A stretch of DNA of 64,000 bases from CAVVYA01 sp963752345 (GTDB taxonomy: Bacteria; Pseudomonadota; Alphaproteobacteria; SMXQ01). Position numbers and translations under genes: made by a program. The notes below the pieces were generated by a model that worked only from the letters and a program-made list of their open reading frames with translations, was not told the DNA's origin and ran no database searches. This document shows positions 25,447 to 35,725 of the stretch, in pieces; position 1 is the stretch's first letter; every line of letters starts with the position of its first letter. The DNA lies in assembly GCA_963752345.1 (NCBI GenBank), contig CAVVYA010000015.1:62001-126000 (forward strand), written 5' to 3'.

Positions 25447-28100
25447 ATGCCGAAAATCCCGTGTATCTCGCGTCCGCAGACTATCGGCCGCCGCGCGGCG
25501 ACGTGGAGGCCGCCGGTGCGCCGGCCGCACTTCGGCCAGGTTCGGCGAAGCCGCCGGCGATCGGCTGGAGCCTTCGTCGAGCTCGGCGAGCGCATCGGCG
25601 CGGCGCGCACCGAACAGCAGGTGTCGGCGGCAAACGCGGCCTATGCCGGGAACTCGACGATCTCGGGCGCGGAACCGACGAGGCGGCGGATCCCACGACC
25701 GTCGGAGAGCGCTTCGATCCGGGCAGGTGGCGGAAATGCGTGACAGGCGGCCGGCACTATCACAGACGGCGCGGCGCGGCGGCAATTTCTCGACGGCTTC
25801 GACCGCTACGCCGGGTCAAGTCCCTGCTGGTGCGCGGCGCGGCGATCAAGCGTGAGAATGCGGCCGCGGTGCAGGGGCTCCAAGCTGATCTGGGGCTCTA
25901 CGCGGACGTGGCCGGGGGCGCGCGCCATCCGGTCGAGCACGACGACGCCGTCGGCCTCGCGCTGCGCGAGATCCAGGGCAAGGCCGACGCCGGCTTCATC
26001 ACCGCCGAGGACGCCGGGCGCATCGCGCAGTCGTCTACGGCGATCTCGCCGGGCGCCAGGCGCGACGCGCGATCGCGGCCGATCCGCAGTCCGCCCTCGA
26101 CAGCCTCAAGGGCGGCGAGGATTTCGCAGGCCTCGATGGGGACGCCACGCGCGCCTGACGGCCGAGGCCGAGCGCGCCGTGCAGGCCCAAGCCGTGCGCG
26201 TGCAGACCGAGCAGCGGCGGTGCGGCGCGACACGCCCACTTCTTGACGAACTACCTCGACGCCCTGCGCGACGGCGCGCCGCCCGACGACACGCGCTTCG
26301 GCCGCGAAGCTCTCGCCGCCACCTTGGCGCCGAGGAGGGCAAGCGCTGGGCGGAGATCGAGCAGGCGCAGCCTTCGGACGAGCCATGGCCAAGGTCAAAT
26401 GGGCGACGCCGGACGACATCTCCGGCCTGACCGACGGCGGGGATGATGCGTGCGTTCAGACCCTGCGGGATATGCCGGGCAGCCTCCGGGCCTTCCGAAA
26501 CGGTTCTCGTCCGGCGCGCGGTGGAGCGGCGCGACGCACAGCTCTGGTCCAAGCCCGCCGATTACGTCTGAACAACCCGCGCGTCGCCGAGCTGCACGCG
26601 GCGATGACGCAGGCCACCCGCCGCCGCAACCGGCCGATGCCGCCGCCGCGCTCCAGGGCCTGCTGCCGGGGTAGCCGACCAGCCGGCGAACCGCCCATGC
26701 TGTCGTCCGAGGACGCCGCCCCTCCATCGCCGCCTATGCCGACGCGACGCTCGCCGAGCAGGAGCGGTCGGCGTCCCAGAGGACCGCTGGCAGGTGCTGC
26801 CACAGCAGGCGCAGGAGCTTGTGAGTCAATTTGAACGATCCTGCCGGGCGACCGAATGCTGCGCGATCTCGCGGTCGACTGGGCGCCGACTGGCTGCGGG
26901 CGCGCGCCGATCTGCGGCGCCGGGCTTGCCCGGCGAATACGCGCTGCTCGCGGCTTCGAAGATCCCGTTGCCCGCCAGGGCTTCGCCAAGGTGCTCGCGG
27001 CGCAGGCGAGCGAGCCGGATGCCTGCTCGCCAAGGTCGGTGCCGACGCGGACGTGATCGATGGCTTGTTGCCCGATACGCTCCTGCCGCTTCACGACCGC
27101 ATCACGGAAGTCCATGGACCGGCAGCGAAGGACAGGCCCTATCCGACGACGTGACCCCGGCCGTCCGGTTGCTCGCCTATCACCATGCGCCCTTCACCGA
27201 GCCGCGCGAAGCCGTGCGCCGCGCTGTCGCGGAGATCGGCGATAATATGCTCTTCCGGCAGAGGACTGACACAACGAGCAAAAGTTCCCAAAGTAACCGG
27301 GGATACCACAGGTTGGAGCGGACAGCCAGGCGACGACGAATTTGCCGGCATGCTCCGCGACATGGGCGTTCCTCCCGCCAGAGCGAACGCTGGCCCTGGA
27401 GCAAGCGGGGGCAAGTCTTGGTGGGAGCGGATATGTCCTCTGGTATCGCCGGAGGATGCCGCTCAACGGAAGAGGCGCTGCGACAGACGCAGTCAAATTG
27501 AGCGCCGGACGAGCACCGTGGCAACCGCTGCCTCCACCGAATCCTGAGCCGGTGTTCACTGGGTCCGGCGAGCGACTTAGCTAATGATGGCGAAGGAAAC
27601 GAGGTACCAGCGGTAATCCCTCAAGGATGGGAACCTCGCTATTTCGCCTTTATGGGGGAGCGGCTTCACGCCATGGACCGAACTGGCAAGCCTCAGGCTT
27701 ACATGTCATTGTCGGCAGTTCTACCCTTGTTCCTATTCCCGCACGGCCTGCCTGGGAATTCCAGCACATCAATGCGCCTCGAGGTAAGATGACCGAGCTT
27801 TTCCGACCGATTTCGTCGGCGGCCATTGGGGTGATGCCGCAGCGGCCGGTATCCCCTTCGAAGTCATCATGGCAATGCAGAAGTGGTTCGCCAAGGGTTT
27901 CTCGACATTTAGGAAGGAGAGAAGGCCACCACCGTTACGCTCCATTGCCGGACAGCGATGTCGAAAAACACAAAAAGAGGGTACGATTCATACAAGAATG
28001 GTCAAATAACAGCCGCCGATGGCAAACATTGATTTGTGGGCGACCACAAATCCGTCACGATGTTCCGCGATGTTCGTGACGGCACCTGATGGGGCAATGG
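25447..28100 (+). pseudogene. Decayed duplicate of the internal virion protein with toxin-like remnant
   Basis: Begins MPKIP like the gene at 28800 and preserves long stretches of it in shifting frames: LGLYADVAGGARHPVEHDDA, GKADAGFITAEDAGRIAQS, YLDALRDGAPPDD, KVKWATPDDISGLT, NNPRVAELHAAMTQAT. It ends the common part with RLLAYHHAPFTEPREAVRRAV at 27168-27246. After that the sequence is lower in GC and unrelated to copy B. Readable pieces include NEVPAVIPQGWEPRYFAFMG and FVGGHWGDAAAAGIPFEVIM, probably the remains of a different C-terminal effector. More than ten frame changes make this a true pseudogene even if some are sequence errors. Confidence 0.75.
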
Positions 28101-28580
28101 CATGGAAACGACGTTCACCAGAACGGCAAAGGCCAAGTCGTGCATGGCGCATAGCGGTCATCGGCACTGTAACCTTCTGGGTTCTATTTTTCCTCCTCAA
28201 GCAATGCAACATCGATCTGTGGACCATGCGGTTCGTAAGAATCCATGGACGATGAGCTCTGCGACAGGAGAATCAAGGCTTCTGCCGAGTCCCAAGCCGC
28301 GCCTGGAAGGCCATGGCCGTCGATTTCGCGTGCGGCGGAATCGGCGCGGCAGGGGTATGGACAGCCGTTGCCGTGGCGAAAGCAGGACAGGAGCCACTGA
28401 ACAGGATGAAGTGGTAGTCGCCAGCAACATCTAGACTCGCCCGTGCGACTGGAATGGAAGGGCGATGAAAAGCTGCACATTACACTGCCAAAGGGCGTGA
28501 AGTTGGTCGATCTAAAGACTCTTCACAGGGTCATCGAGATCGAGGTCGAGTATGATCCCAGCCTGCCGGTCGACCACTGA
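28100..28580 (+). pseudogene. Remnant of an immunity-like membrane protein
   Basis: In shifting frames it shows a hydrophobic span (AVIGTVTFWVLFFLLKQC), then AMAVDFACGGIGAAGVWTAV, then VRLEWKGDEKLHITLPKG and VIEIEVEYDPSLPVDH followed by TGA. The order (membrane span, CG-containing strand, WxxDxLxI strand, final EVEY) matches the intact protein at 13871. At least three indels separate the pieces. Confidence 0.55.
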
Positions 28581-28756
28581 GAAGTGCTGCGGTCGCACCC
28601 GAGATGTCGATGTCCTAAACCTCTCCGCTGAAGGGCATGCTGGCGAGGGATGGAGGTACGAAAACGGTTAAGGCTGAACGCGGTTGCAGAAATAGGCGTC
28701 GTCGCTGAACAGCCGCCGCCTTGCCAGTCCGCCATAGCTCATCCTTGTGCTGATCC

Positions 28757-28780
28757 AGCCCCGCTCCGCGGGGCTTTTTG
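28757..28780 (+). terminator. Rho-independent terminator, copy B
   Basis: Perfect dyad AGCCCCGC tcc GCGGGGCT followed by TTTTTG. It lies 20 bases before ATG 28800, so it separates the virion gene from upstream transcription. Confidence 0.8.
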
Positions 28781-28799
28781 TTGCTCGTGGAAACCGCCG

Positions 28800-31214
28800 A
28801 TGCCGAAGATCCCCGTCTACCAGACGTCCGTGGACTACCGGCCGCCGCGCGGCGACGTCGAGGTCGCCGGCGCGCCGGGCCGCATGCTGGCCAGGTTCGG
28901 CGAGGCCGTCGGCGAGTTCGGCGGCAAGATCGCCGATACCGTCGCCGCGCGCGAGAAGGCGGCCCACGCGGCCGCCGCGGAAAACCAGCGCGCGGGCGGC
29001 ACGGCGAAGGCCATGGCCTCGCTGCGCCAGACCATCGAGCAATTCGAGGCGGAGACCAATCTGATGCCGTGATGCGACGCTATTGGGAGCATGCCGACAC
29101 CATCGGACAGGACATCGCCGGCGGCATCCGCGACAAAGGCGCGCGCGCCCAGGTCGAGGCCGATTACGGCGATCTCGCCCAGTCCAGGCGGCGCTGCTCC
29201 ACGGCGACAGCCTGCGCCGGCTGGCCGAGCAGGGCGCGGCGACCTCCAGCGCAATCTCGGGCTCTACGCGGACGTGGCCGCGGGCGCGCGCCATCCGGTC
29301 GAGCACGACGACGCGGTCGCCCTCGCGCTGCGCGAGATCCAGGGCAAGGCCGACGCCGGCTTCATCACCGCCGAGGACGCCGGGCGCATCGCGCAGTCGT
29401 TCTACGGCGATCTCGCCGGGCGCCAGGCGCGCCGCGCCATCGCGGCCGACCCGCAAGCCGCCCTCGACAGCCTGAAGGGCGGCGAGGATTTCGCCGGCCT
29501 CGATCGGGACGCCCGCGCGCGCCTGACGGCTGACGCCGAGCGCGCCGTGCAGGCGCAGGCCGTGCGCGCGCAGACCGAGCAGGCGGCGGTGCGGCGTGAC
29601 ACCCAGGTCCGCTTGCTGGGCTACCTCGACGCCCTGCGCGACGGAGAGCCGCCTGACGACATGCGCTTCGGCCGCGAGGCTCTCGCCGTCACCCTGGGCA
29701 CGGTGGATGGCGGCAAGCGCTGGACCGAGATCGAGCAGGCGCGGCGCTTCGGTCAGGCCATGGCCAAGGTCAAATGGGCGACGCCGGACGACATCGCCGG
29801 CCTGACCGGCGGCGGCGACCGTCCGCTGCAGCTTGAGACCCTGCGGGATGCGCCGGGCAGCCTCGACGGGCTTTCCGAAACGGATTTCCTCCGGCGCGCG
29901 GTGGAACGGCGCAACCAGCAGCTCTGCTCCAAGCCGGCCGATTATGTGCTGAACAATCCGCGCGTCGCCGAGCTGCACGCGGCGATGACGCAGGCCACCG
30001 CGCCGCCGCAACCGGCCGATGCCCCCGCCGCACTCCAGGGCCTGCTGCCCGCGGCAACCGGCCAGCCGGCCGAACCGCCGCCCATGCTGTCGCCCGAGAA
30101 CCGCCGCGCCGCGATCGCCGCCTATGCCAACGGCATGCTCGCCGAGCAGGAGCGCCTCGGCGTGCCCGAGGACCGCCGCCAGGTGCTGCCCGAGGACATG
30201 GCGTACGACGCGGTTCGCGACATCGCGGCCGGCGATCCGGCCGACGCCGACCAGCGCCTGCGCGATCTCGCCGCCGACTGGGGCGCCGACTGGCCGCGCC
30301 TGTTCGATGACCTGAAGCGCGCCGGCCTGCCGCCGGAATACGAAGTGCTGGCGGAAACCACCAATCCGGTTGCACGGGACACACTCGCCCGGGTTCTCAC
30401 AAACCAGAAGTCGGAGCGTGGCGCGCTGCGAGCCAAGACTGGCGATGCCGAGGGCATTGACGAATTGGTTTATCGCTATAAGGCCAGTGACGATGGTCAG
30501 CTTCTGACTGATGATCAGACCAAGCTGGCGAAGCTGCTCGCTTACCACTACGGCCAAACGACCGAACCGGGAGAAGCCGTCCGCCGCGCGATCTGGGATG
30601 TCTCGGGAAACGTTATTCTTACTGCTGGTTCGGGTGGAAAAAGCGAAGCCGAAGACATTGCCGATGTCTGGCACGATAAAGGTGCAAGACAGCGCGCCAG
30701 ATCCCGCGCCAATATCAAAATCCTGCCCCGGCGAGATCCGGTTGATATGTACGATAACGACGGCAAGCCCGTCATGAGTGTCGATGAGCAGGGGAACGCC
30801 GTGCAGGTCCTTGCGCCGAAGGGTGTGAACTTTCACGTATTCGCTGAAATGGGTGAGGAAGACAAACAAAAGGGCATGGTGGCAATCTTGACCCGCCTTG
30901 GAAATTTCGTCCACAGCGGACCATGGGATTTGCAACGTCCGGTGAGGGAAACCAGAAACGGGTTTCCGAGCAAGACCACTTATGACGACAACTTCGTCAA
31001 TGCCGCATCCATCGCAATCGGGATTTACGCGGCGGCAGCCGGTTGGGACCTCCATGATATTTTGACAGTTTCGAACGCTTTTGCTGCGGTCGCATCAAGT
31101 CACGGCAAGGTAAAATATAGCAAAAAGTACAAGGCATTACCGGAGAGGAATGTCCTCAATACTACAATCGGCTATAATATGCAGAAGGACGGAAAAATTC
31201 CCACCCCCGAGTGA
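28800..31214 (+). CDS. Long internal-virion-like phage protein with exchanged C-terminal domain (frameshifted near 5' end)
   Basis: Product of about 800 residues. It starts MPKIPVYQTSVDYRPPRGDVEVAG. At least three one-base frame changes lie between 29060 and 29250 before a long open stretch (LGLYADVAAGARHPVEHDDA to the stop). The middle resembles helical internal virion/ejection proteins in the position of T7 gp15/gp16. LLAYHYGQTTEPGEAVRRAI at 30534-30611 ends the common part. The following ~200 residues are lower in GC, contain SGPWDLQRP and NAASIAIGIYAAAAGWDL, and may be a distant relative of the type 44 toxin domain at 12612. An immunity-like remnant follows. Confidence 0.65.
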
Positions 31215-31217
31215 CGC

Positions 31218-31742
31218 ATGCGACCATCCTTGTTCTTCATCTCAGGGGTTCTTCTATGATGTTATCACCTGGGTAAGACACTTTACCTTGGCGGCGATTG
31301 GGCGTCTTCCCGCTGCGACAAAATAGAACTCGCCGCAGTGGACTTCCTGACTTGCGGCGGCAGGCTAAGGCGGTGCAGTTCGGATGTGGAGACGGTTTTG
31401 CGAGCAGCCATTGGGTCACGTTCGTCGTCGTGGAGCGGGGGCGTCGCTGGCCGACCGAGCGTGACGAAGTAATCAGGGTGGGTAGCGGTTGGGAGGATGG
31501 AGGGAAGCTTGAATGGCCGAGTAACGACAGCCTTCAAATAACCATCACTGAGAAGATGTATGTCGAGAACAGACGCAGGCTGCCGAGAAGGTTACGACCG
31601 AGATTCTGGTCGTTCCGGCGAGTTTAGCAGCGCGCGAAAAATACTATTGCGCCAAAGGCGAGGAGTATCAGCAGCTGTGCGACGGGCGAGCGCGCAGGTC
31701 TGGGATCAGTTGCATGAAGCCGCCGCAGCGAAGAGCGAGTGA
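31218..31742 (+). pseudogene. Degenerate immunity-like gene and trailing fragment
   Basis: ATG 31218 begins a short hydrophobic leader (MRPSLFFISGVLL) that stops early. In other frames come KAVQFGCGDGFASSHWVTFV and KLEWPSNDSLQITITEK, which match in order the CG strand and the WxxDxLxI strand of the 13871 and 28100 products. A further piece (KYYCAKGEEYQQLCDG type) ends at 31742. It lies directly behind the toxin-like C terminus of the 28800 gene. Confidence 0.5.
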
Positions 31743-31926
31743 AGACACATCAAGCCGGATTTGCGTGCGTCCTTCGTCAAGCTAATCGACTGACCGGCTT
31801 AGGCCGATAGCGAATGGTTTTCCGCGAACCCCATGCTCCCCATATGAGTGAGGGCCAGGTCGCCCGTGAGCGCAGCGCAGGTGCGCTGGCGCTCGTGAAC
31901 GGCGGCTCGTTGCGCGGGGCATCACT

Positions 31927-32232
31927 ATGGATGTGCTGGTCTTTCTTCTCGCCGTGGCGGCGTCGGTCGCCGATCCGCTGATCACCGTGCCCTGCCTGCT
32001 GTGGGGCGCGCTGTTGAAGCGCTTCGAGGTGGCGATGCTGGTCGCCTTCGCCTGGGTCGTCGCCCGCGATGTCGCCGGCAGCCTGCTGTTCCAGGGCGGC
32101 GCGCAGATCCCGCCCCAGGCGCTCACCGCCCATATCGCGGCCGGGCTGGTGCTCGCCGCCGCGTCCTGGCTCGCCGCCGACTATGTGCGCGCCTGGCGCG
32201 CCGCCAAGGCCCGCCGCGCCGCGCGGGATTAG
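31927..32232 (+). CDS. Small phage membrane protein, possible holin
   Basis: 101 residues with three hydrophobic stretches (VLVFLLAVAASVADPLITVP, VAMLVAFAWVVARDVAGSLL, IAAGLVLAAASWLAADYV) and a basic tail (RAWRAAKARRAARD). It is located just before the tail fibre. Holin function is possible but not proven. Confidence 0.5.
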   Translation: MDVLVFLLAVAASVADPLITVPCLLWGALLKRFEVAMLVAFAWVVARDVAGSLLFQGGAQIPPQALTAHIAAGLVLAAASWLAADYVRAWRAAKARRAARD

Positions 32233-32276
32233 CCGCAACGCTTCGCCCGCCGCCTCTGACCATCGACGCTCTCCAG

Positions 32277-32299
32277 CCCCGCTCGCGCGGGGTTTTTCT
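32277..32299 (+). terminator. Rho-independent terminator, copy C
   Basis: CCCCGC tcgc GCGGGG followed by TTTTTCT, in a context (CTCCAGCCCCGC) shared with the hairpins at 25409 and 28757. It lies upstream of the tail fibre gene. Confidence 0.75.
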
Positions 32300-32433
32300 A
32301 TTGTGCGCGCCGATCTCCGCCCCGCGCGCCGCGCCATCCCCTTCCCGCCACAGGAAACCGGCTCGAGGAAGGCCGGCCGGAGACGCGAGCCCCAGGACAT
32401 CAGGCCAAGGACATCAGCCCAAGGAAACCAACC

Positions 32434-33504
32434 ATGACCGTGAGTTCGACCACGACGCGCGTCACCTATAGCGGCAACGGCGTCACCACCGCCTTCGCCA
32501 CCACCTTTCCGTTCTTCACCGCGGGCGAGATCGAGGTGATCGAGCGCGTCGCCGCCAGCGGCGCCGAGACGGTGAAGGCGCTCGCCACCGACTACACGGT
32601 GAGCGGCGGCAACGGCGCGACCGGCACGGTGACGGCGGTCGGCGGCGCGCCGCCCTCGACCGTGCAATGGGTGCTGCGGCGCAAGACCGCGCGCACCCAG
32701 GAGATCGACTACACGCCGAACGACCCGTTCCCGGCCGAGACCCACGAGCAGGGCCTCGACCGCCTCAAGATGAACGTGCAGGAACTCGGCGAGGAGAACG
32801 ACCGCGCGCTCAAGTTTCCCAAGAGCGACGCGAGCGGGCTGTCGGGCACGATCCCGAGCAGCGTCGAGCGCGCGGGCCGGTTCCTGACCTTCGACGGCGG
32901 CGGCCTGCCCACGGTCTCGGCCGGCTCGGCCGACGGCCTGGCGGTGTCGCCGTTCGCCGCCACCCTGCTCGACGACGCCGACGCCGCGGCGGCGCGCTCG
33001 ACGCTTGGCATCAGCAGCACCGGGCTCGACATCACCGGCCTGACGGCGCTGACCGCGCCCGCGGCCAACGACGAGCTGCCGGTCTACGACCTCTCGGCGG
33101 CGGCCAACCGCAAGATCACGCTCGCCGACCTGCTCAAGGTGTTCAACGCGCTCGCCGCCGAAACCGCGCCGGCGACCGACGACGTGCTCGCGCTCTACGA
33201 CACCAGCGCCGCCACGACCGACAAGATCACCCTGGCCGACGCGCTCAAGGTGGTCAACGCGCTGACCGAGGACACCACCCCCGACGCGGCGGCGGACTTC
33301 GTGCTGACCTACGACACCAGCGCCGCCGCGGTGAAAAAGGCCAAGCCGGCGAATCTGGGTGCGGGGGGAATTGCGGGCGTGTCCGTCCAGGTTTTCACCG
33401 GCAGCGGCACGTGGACCAAGCCGAGCGGCGTGAAGTTCGTCATAGTCGAGTGCGTCGGTGGTGGCGGGGCCGGTCAATCGTCCAATGCCTCAGTGACAAT
33501 TTAG
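32434..33504 (+). CDS. T7-type tail fibre protein, ends at in-frame amber codon
   Basis: The N terminus (TRVTYSGNGVTTAFATTFPFF, DYTVSGGNGATGTVTAVGG, VLRRKTARTQEIDYTPNDPF) is the conserved tail-attachment domain of T7-like fibres. The shaft carries repeated ATDDVLALYDTSAATTDKITLADALKV units. The frame ends at TAG 33502-33504 in the middle of a glycine-rich tip that continues in the same frame to 33954. Full-length product would be about 506 residues. Confidence 0.82.
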   Translation: MTVSSTTTRVTYSGNGVTTAFATTFPFFTAGEIEVIERVAASGAETVKALATDYTVSGGNGATGTVTAVGGAPPSTVQWVLRRKTARTQEIDYTPNDPFPAETHEQGLDRLKMNVQELGEENDRALKFPKSDASGLSGTIPSSVERAGRFLTFDGGGLPTVSAGSADGLAVSPFAATLLDDADAAAARSTLGISSTGLDITGLTALTAPAANDELPVYDLSAAANRKITLADLLKVFNALAAETAPATDDVLALYDTSAATTDKITLADALKVVNALTEDTTPDAAADFVLTYDTSAAAVKKAKPANLGAGGIAGVSVQVFTGSGTWTKPSGVKFVIVECVGGGGAGQSSNASVTI

Positions 33505-33954
33505 GGCGCAGGTGGGGGTGGGGGCAGCTATGCGCGGAAGATTGTCGATGTTCAGGCGATTTCGTCCGTCGCCGTGACTATCGGCTCTGGCGGCACAAGC
33601 AGCCACAATGCGGCGGGTGGCGTCGGCGGGGATACATCGTTTGGCGCCCACTGTATCGGCAAGGGCGGCTCCGGCGGCTCCGGCGGCTCCGGTGGGACCG
33701 GAGGCGTAGTGGGCACGGGCGATGTCACGGTCGTTGGTGAAGCCGGCCACCAAGGCGCCGATCCCGCTTCCGTCCGCGCTTCCGGCGCCGGCGGCGACTC
33801 AGGCGGCGGCTTTGGTTGTGGCGGAAAATGTCCGAGCGGACCGACGCCGAACGCCGGCACAGGCTATGGCGGCGGCGGCAGCGGTGACTTCGGCGATCTT
33901 GGCGCGGCCGGCGTTGGCTCTGCCGGCATCTGCATCGTCACCGAGTTAAAATAG
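33505..33954 (+). pseudogene. Tail-fibre tip cut off by amber stop (same frame)
   Basis: Directly after the TAG the frame continues GAGGGGGSYARKIVDVQAIS, GGSGGSGGSGGTGG and ends GICIVTELK. Glycine-rich tips followed by a short folded end are usual in phage fibres that contact the receptor. Without readthrough or suppression, this receptor-binding part is lost. Confidence 0.7.
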
Positions 33955-34665
33955 TCAACAGCGGATCGAGAAAACGGTATCGCCGTAGAAAGTGAAATCA
34001 CGGCGCCGCTGGGAAACGGCCTGCAGGAAGGTTTGCGAAGCCGCTTCTCCGCAGAGCATCCAATCGTGCAGCTCGATCATGATGAGCGGGAAACGGTCGA
34101 TCCAATCGACGTCCCGTGAAAAGAGGTCACGTTCCGCGCCTTCGATGTCGATCTTGCAGAGGAACGGTTCTCCACCGTGCTGGCGCAAGAGCGTCGCCAT
34201 GGATATGGCCGCGATATCGCCACCCATGATTGTCCTGTACGCGTCGGTTTCCGCGTTGTTGTCCTTGATCGCCAGGCTACTCGCGGTCGATGAGATGCCG
34301 GCGTGGACCGGCACGATGTTGGAGCGGCCTTCAGTATTCAGGGCCAGGAGGCGGAAGTTTTCTGGTTCCGGCTCGACGGCCACGATCAGCGACCCGGGCC
34401 ATACGTGATTGAGATAGAGCGCCGAGACACCGATGTTGGCCCCGAGGTCGACGATCAGTGGCGTTTGGCCGGCGGCCAGGATCTGACGGTGCATTGCGCA
34501 TAGTTCATCGCGCCGCCTGAGATGAGAAATATCGTATTCGCGCTTGCCGATGACGGAATGAACCGAGCGTTCGTCCGCCGTTCCCTTGCGCAAAACGATA
34601 TCAGCGACCGGTCGCTTTTCACCGTCCGCGATGCTGACTTTCACGACATTTTCGATCTTGCCCAT
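33955..34665 (-). CDS. FkbM-family methyltransferase
   Basis: SAM-dependent methyltransferase of the FkbM type, usually acting on sugars or polyketides. Motif I is VDLGANIGVSALY, followed by AVEPEPENF and the family signature KIDIEGAERDLF. The ATG at 34665 (MGKIENVV) is chosen; an upstream in-frame ATG adds 13 residues. It runs opposite to the fibre gene and, with the adjacent glycosyltransferase fragment, may form a surface-sugar modification cassette. Confidence 0.85.
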   Translation of the reverse strand: MGKIENVVKVSIADGEKRPVADIVLRKGTADERSVHSVIGKREYDISHLRRRDELCAMHRQILAAGQTPLIVDLGANIGVSALYLNHVWPGSLIVAVEPEPENFRLLALNTEGRSNIVPVHAGISSTASSLAIKDNNAETDAYRTIMGGDIAAISMATLLRQHGGEPFLCKIDIEGAERDLFSRDVDWIDRFPLIMIELHDWMLCGEAASQTFLQAVSQRRRDFTFYGDTVFSIRC

Positions 34666-34697
34666 GGCCGGCACTATCACTGCCGGTTTTACCCACG

Positions 34698-34997
34698 TCA
34701 ACATTTAGGAAAAAAACAGTGGACGCTCCGAAACGCCCGCGAGGTCATCGCTTTCAGCCACTCGGGGAGCAAGGCTTCTGGCAGATCGGGTATATCCCAG
34801 CCGGGCTTTATCACCTCGCAGCCCAGCGCTCTCAACAGCCGAATCTGACGTTGCGTAAGTCCAACGTCCAGGACGCAGAACGACACGTCCCCCGCCTCGG
34901 CGTTTTCCCGCACGGAATGCAGTAATCCGAGGAGCAGACCGATATAAGGTGAATTGGCAGCGGTGCAGATGCAGAAATCCGGCCTCGGTGCGGGCAC
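34698..34997 (-). pseudogene. Truncated glycosyltransferase-like fragment
   Basis: 99 residues: CICTAANSPYIGLLLGLLHSVRENA, VSFCVLDVGLTQRQIRLLRALGCEVIKP. This matches the nucleotide-binding start of sugar transferases, but the frame ends soon after at a T7 run (TGTTTTTTTCC) before any DxD motif. Transcribed toward the FkbM gene. Confidence 0.55.
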
Positions 34998-35161
34998 GAT
35001 GGCATTTCCTTTCTCTTACGCAGCTGGCGATCAGTGGTGAACAAAAGCCGAGCGCCCTTGTGCGCTATTCAGACGGCCACGAAATCGATGTCATCGTTTC
35101 CACCGCCCTAAAATCAGCGCCCTCAGTAGCAACACTACCACCATCACCGGAAGAGCTATAC

Positions 35162-35395
35162 ATGACCGACACCGAGCGCGATGCCATGCAGCGCGACGTC
35201 GGGCGGCTGGAGGCGCGGGTCGATGCGCAGGAATCCGAGCTGCGCGAAATCAAAGGCGACGTCAAAGCCATCCTCGCCCTGGTCAATCAGGCGAGGGGCG
35301 GCTGGAAGACCCTGGTGGTGGTCGGCGCGGTGGCGGGCGCCATGGGCGCGCTGGTCACCAAGCTCGGCTTCTTCGCCGGTCTGCTGCCGCGCTGA
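35162..35395 (+). CDS. Small coiled-coil/membrane phage protein, holin- or XhlA-like
   Basis: 77 residues: an N-terminal amphipathic coiled coil (DVGRLEARVDAQESELREIKGDVKAILALV) and a C-terminal membrane span (LVVVGAVAGAMGALVTKLGFF). This layout is common in small lysis-module membrane proteins. It lies close to the SleB-type lysin. Confidence 0.6.
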   Translation: MTDTERDAMQRDVGRLEARVDAQESELREIKGDVKAILALVNQARGGWKTLVVVGAVAGAMGALVTKLGFFAGLLPR

Positions 35396-35485
35396 CCGCA
35401 CCGCGCGGCCGGCCGCAATCAAATTGAACATCATCCCGCGCGCGGCCGCTGGCATCCGCCCCGGCCGACAGGAGGCGACGGCGCC

Positions 35486-35725
35486 ATGAGCGACGATTAC
35501 TACACCTACACCGAGCAGCTCGTCGCCGAGGGGCGCCGGGTGTTCGCCCTGGTCAAGGCCTGCGAGCTGGCGGACGACCGCACGCCGGCCGCCGAGATCC
35601 TCGCCAAGGCGGCGAGCTTCGAGGCCTGGCTCAAGGATGCGGCGGCCAAGGGCAAGCCGGTCCCCGGTCCGGGAAGCGGGCCGGGCGGCGCCAAGCCGAA
35701 GATCGCCGCGCTGAAGACCGACTGA
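35486..35725 (+). CDS. Small hypothetical phage protein
   Basis: 79 residues. Starts MSDDYYTYTEQLVAEGRRVF after GGAGG and ends in a Gly/Pro-rich and basic tail. Soluble and helical. Function unknown; it sits in the lysis module. Confidence 0.5.
   Translation: MSDDYYTYTEQLVAEGRRVFALVKACELADDRTPAAEILAKAASFEAWLKDAAAKGKPVPGPGSGPGGAKPKIAALKTD

Noticed and set aside
31298..31627. Intact 109-residue gene
   Set aside because: Only its central part resembles the immunity family. Start and end are out-of-frame noise, so it is treated as part of a decayed gene.
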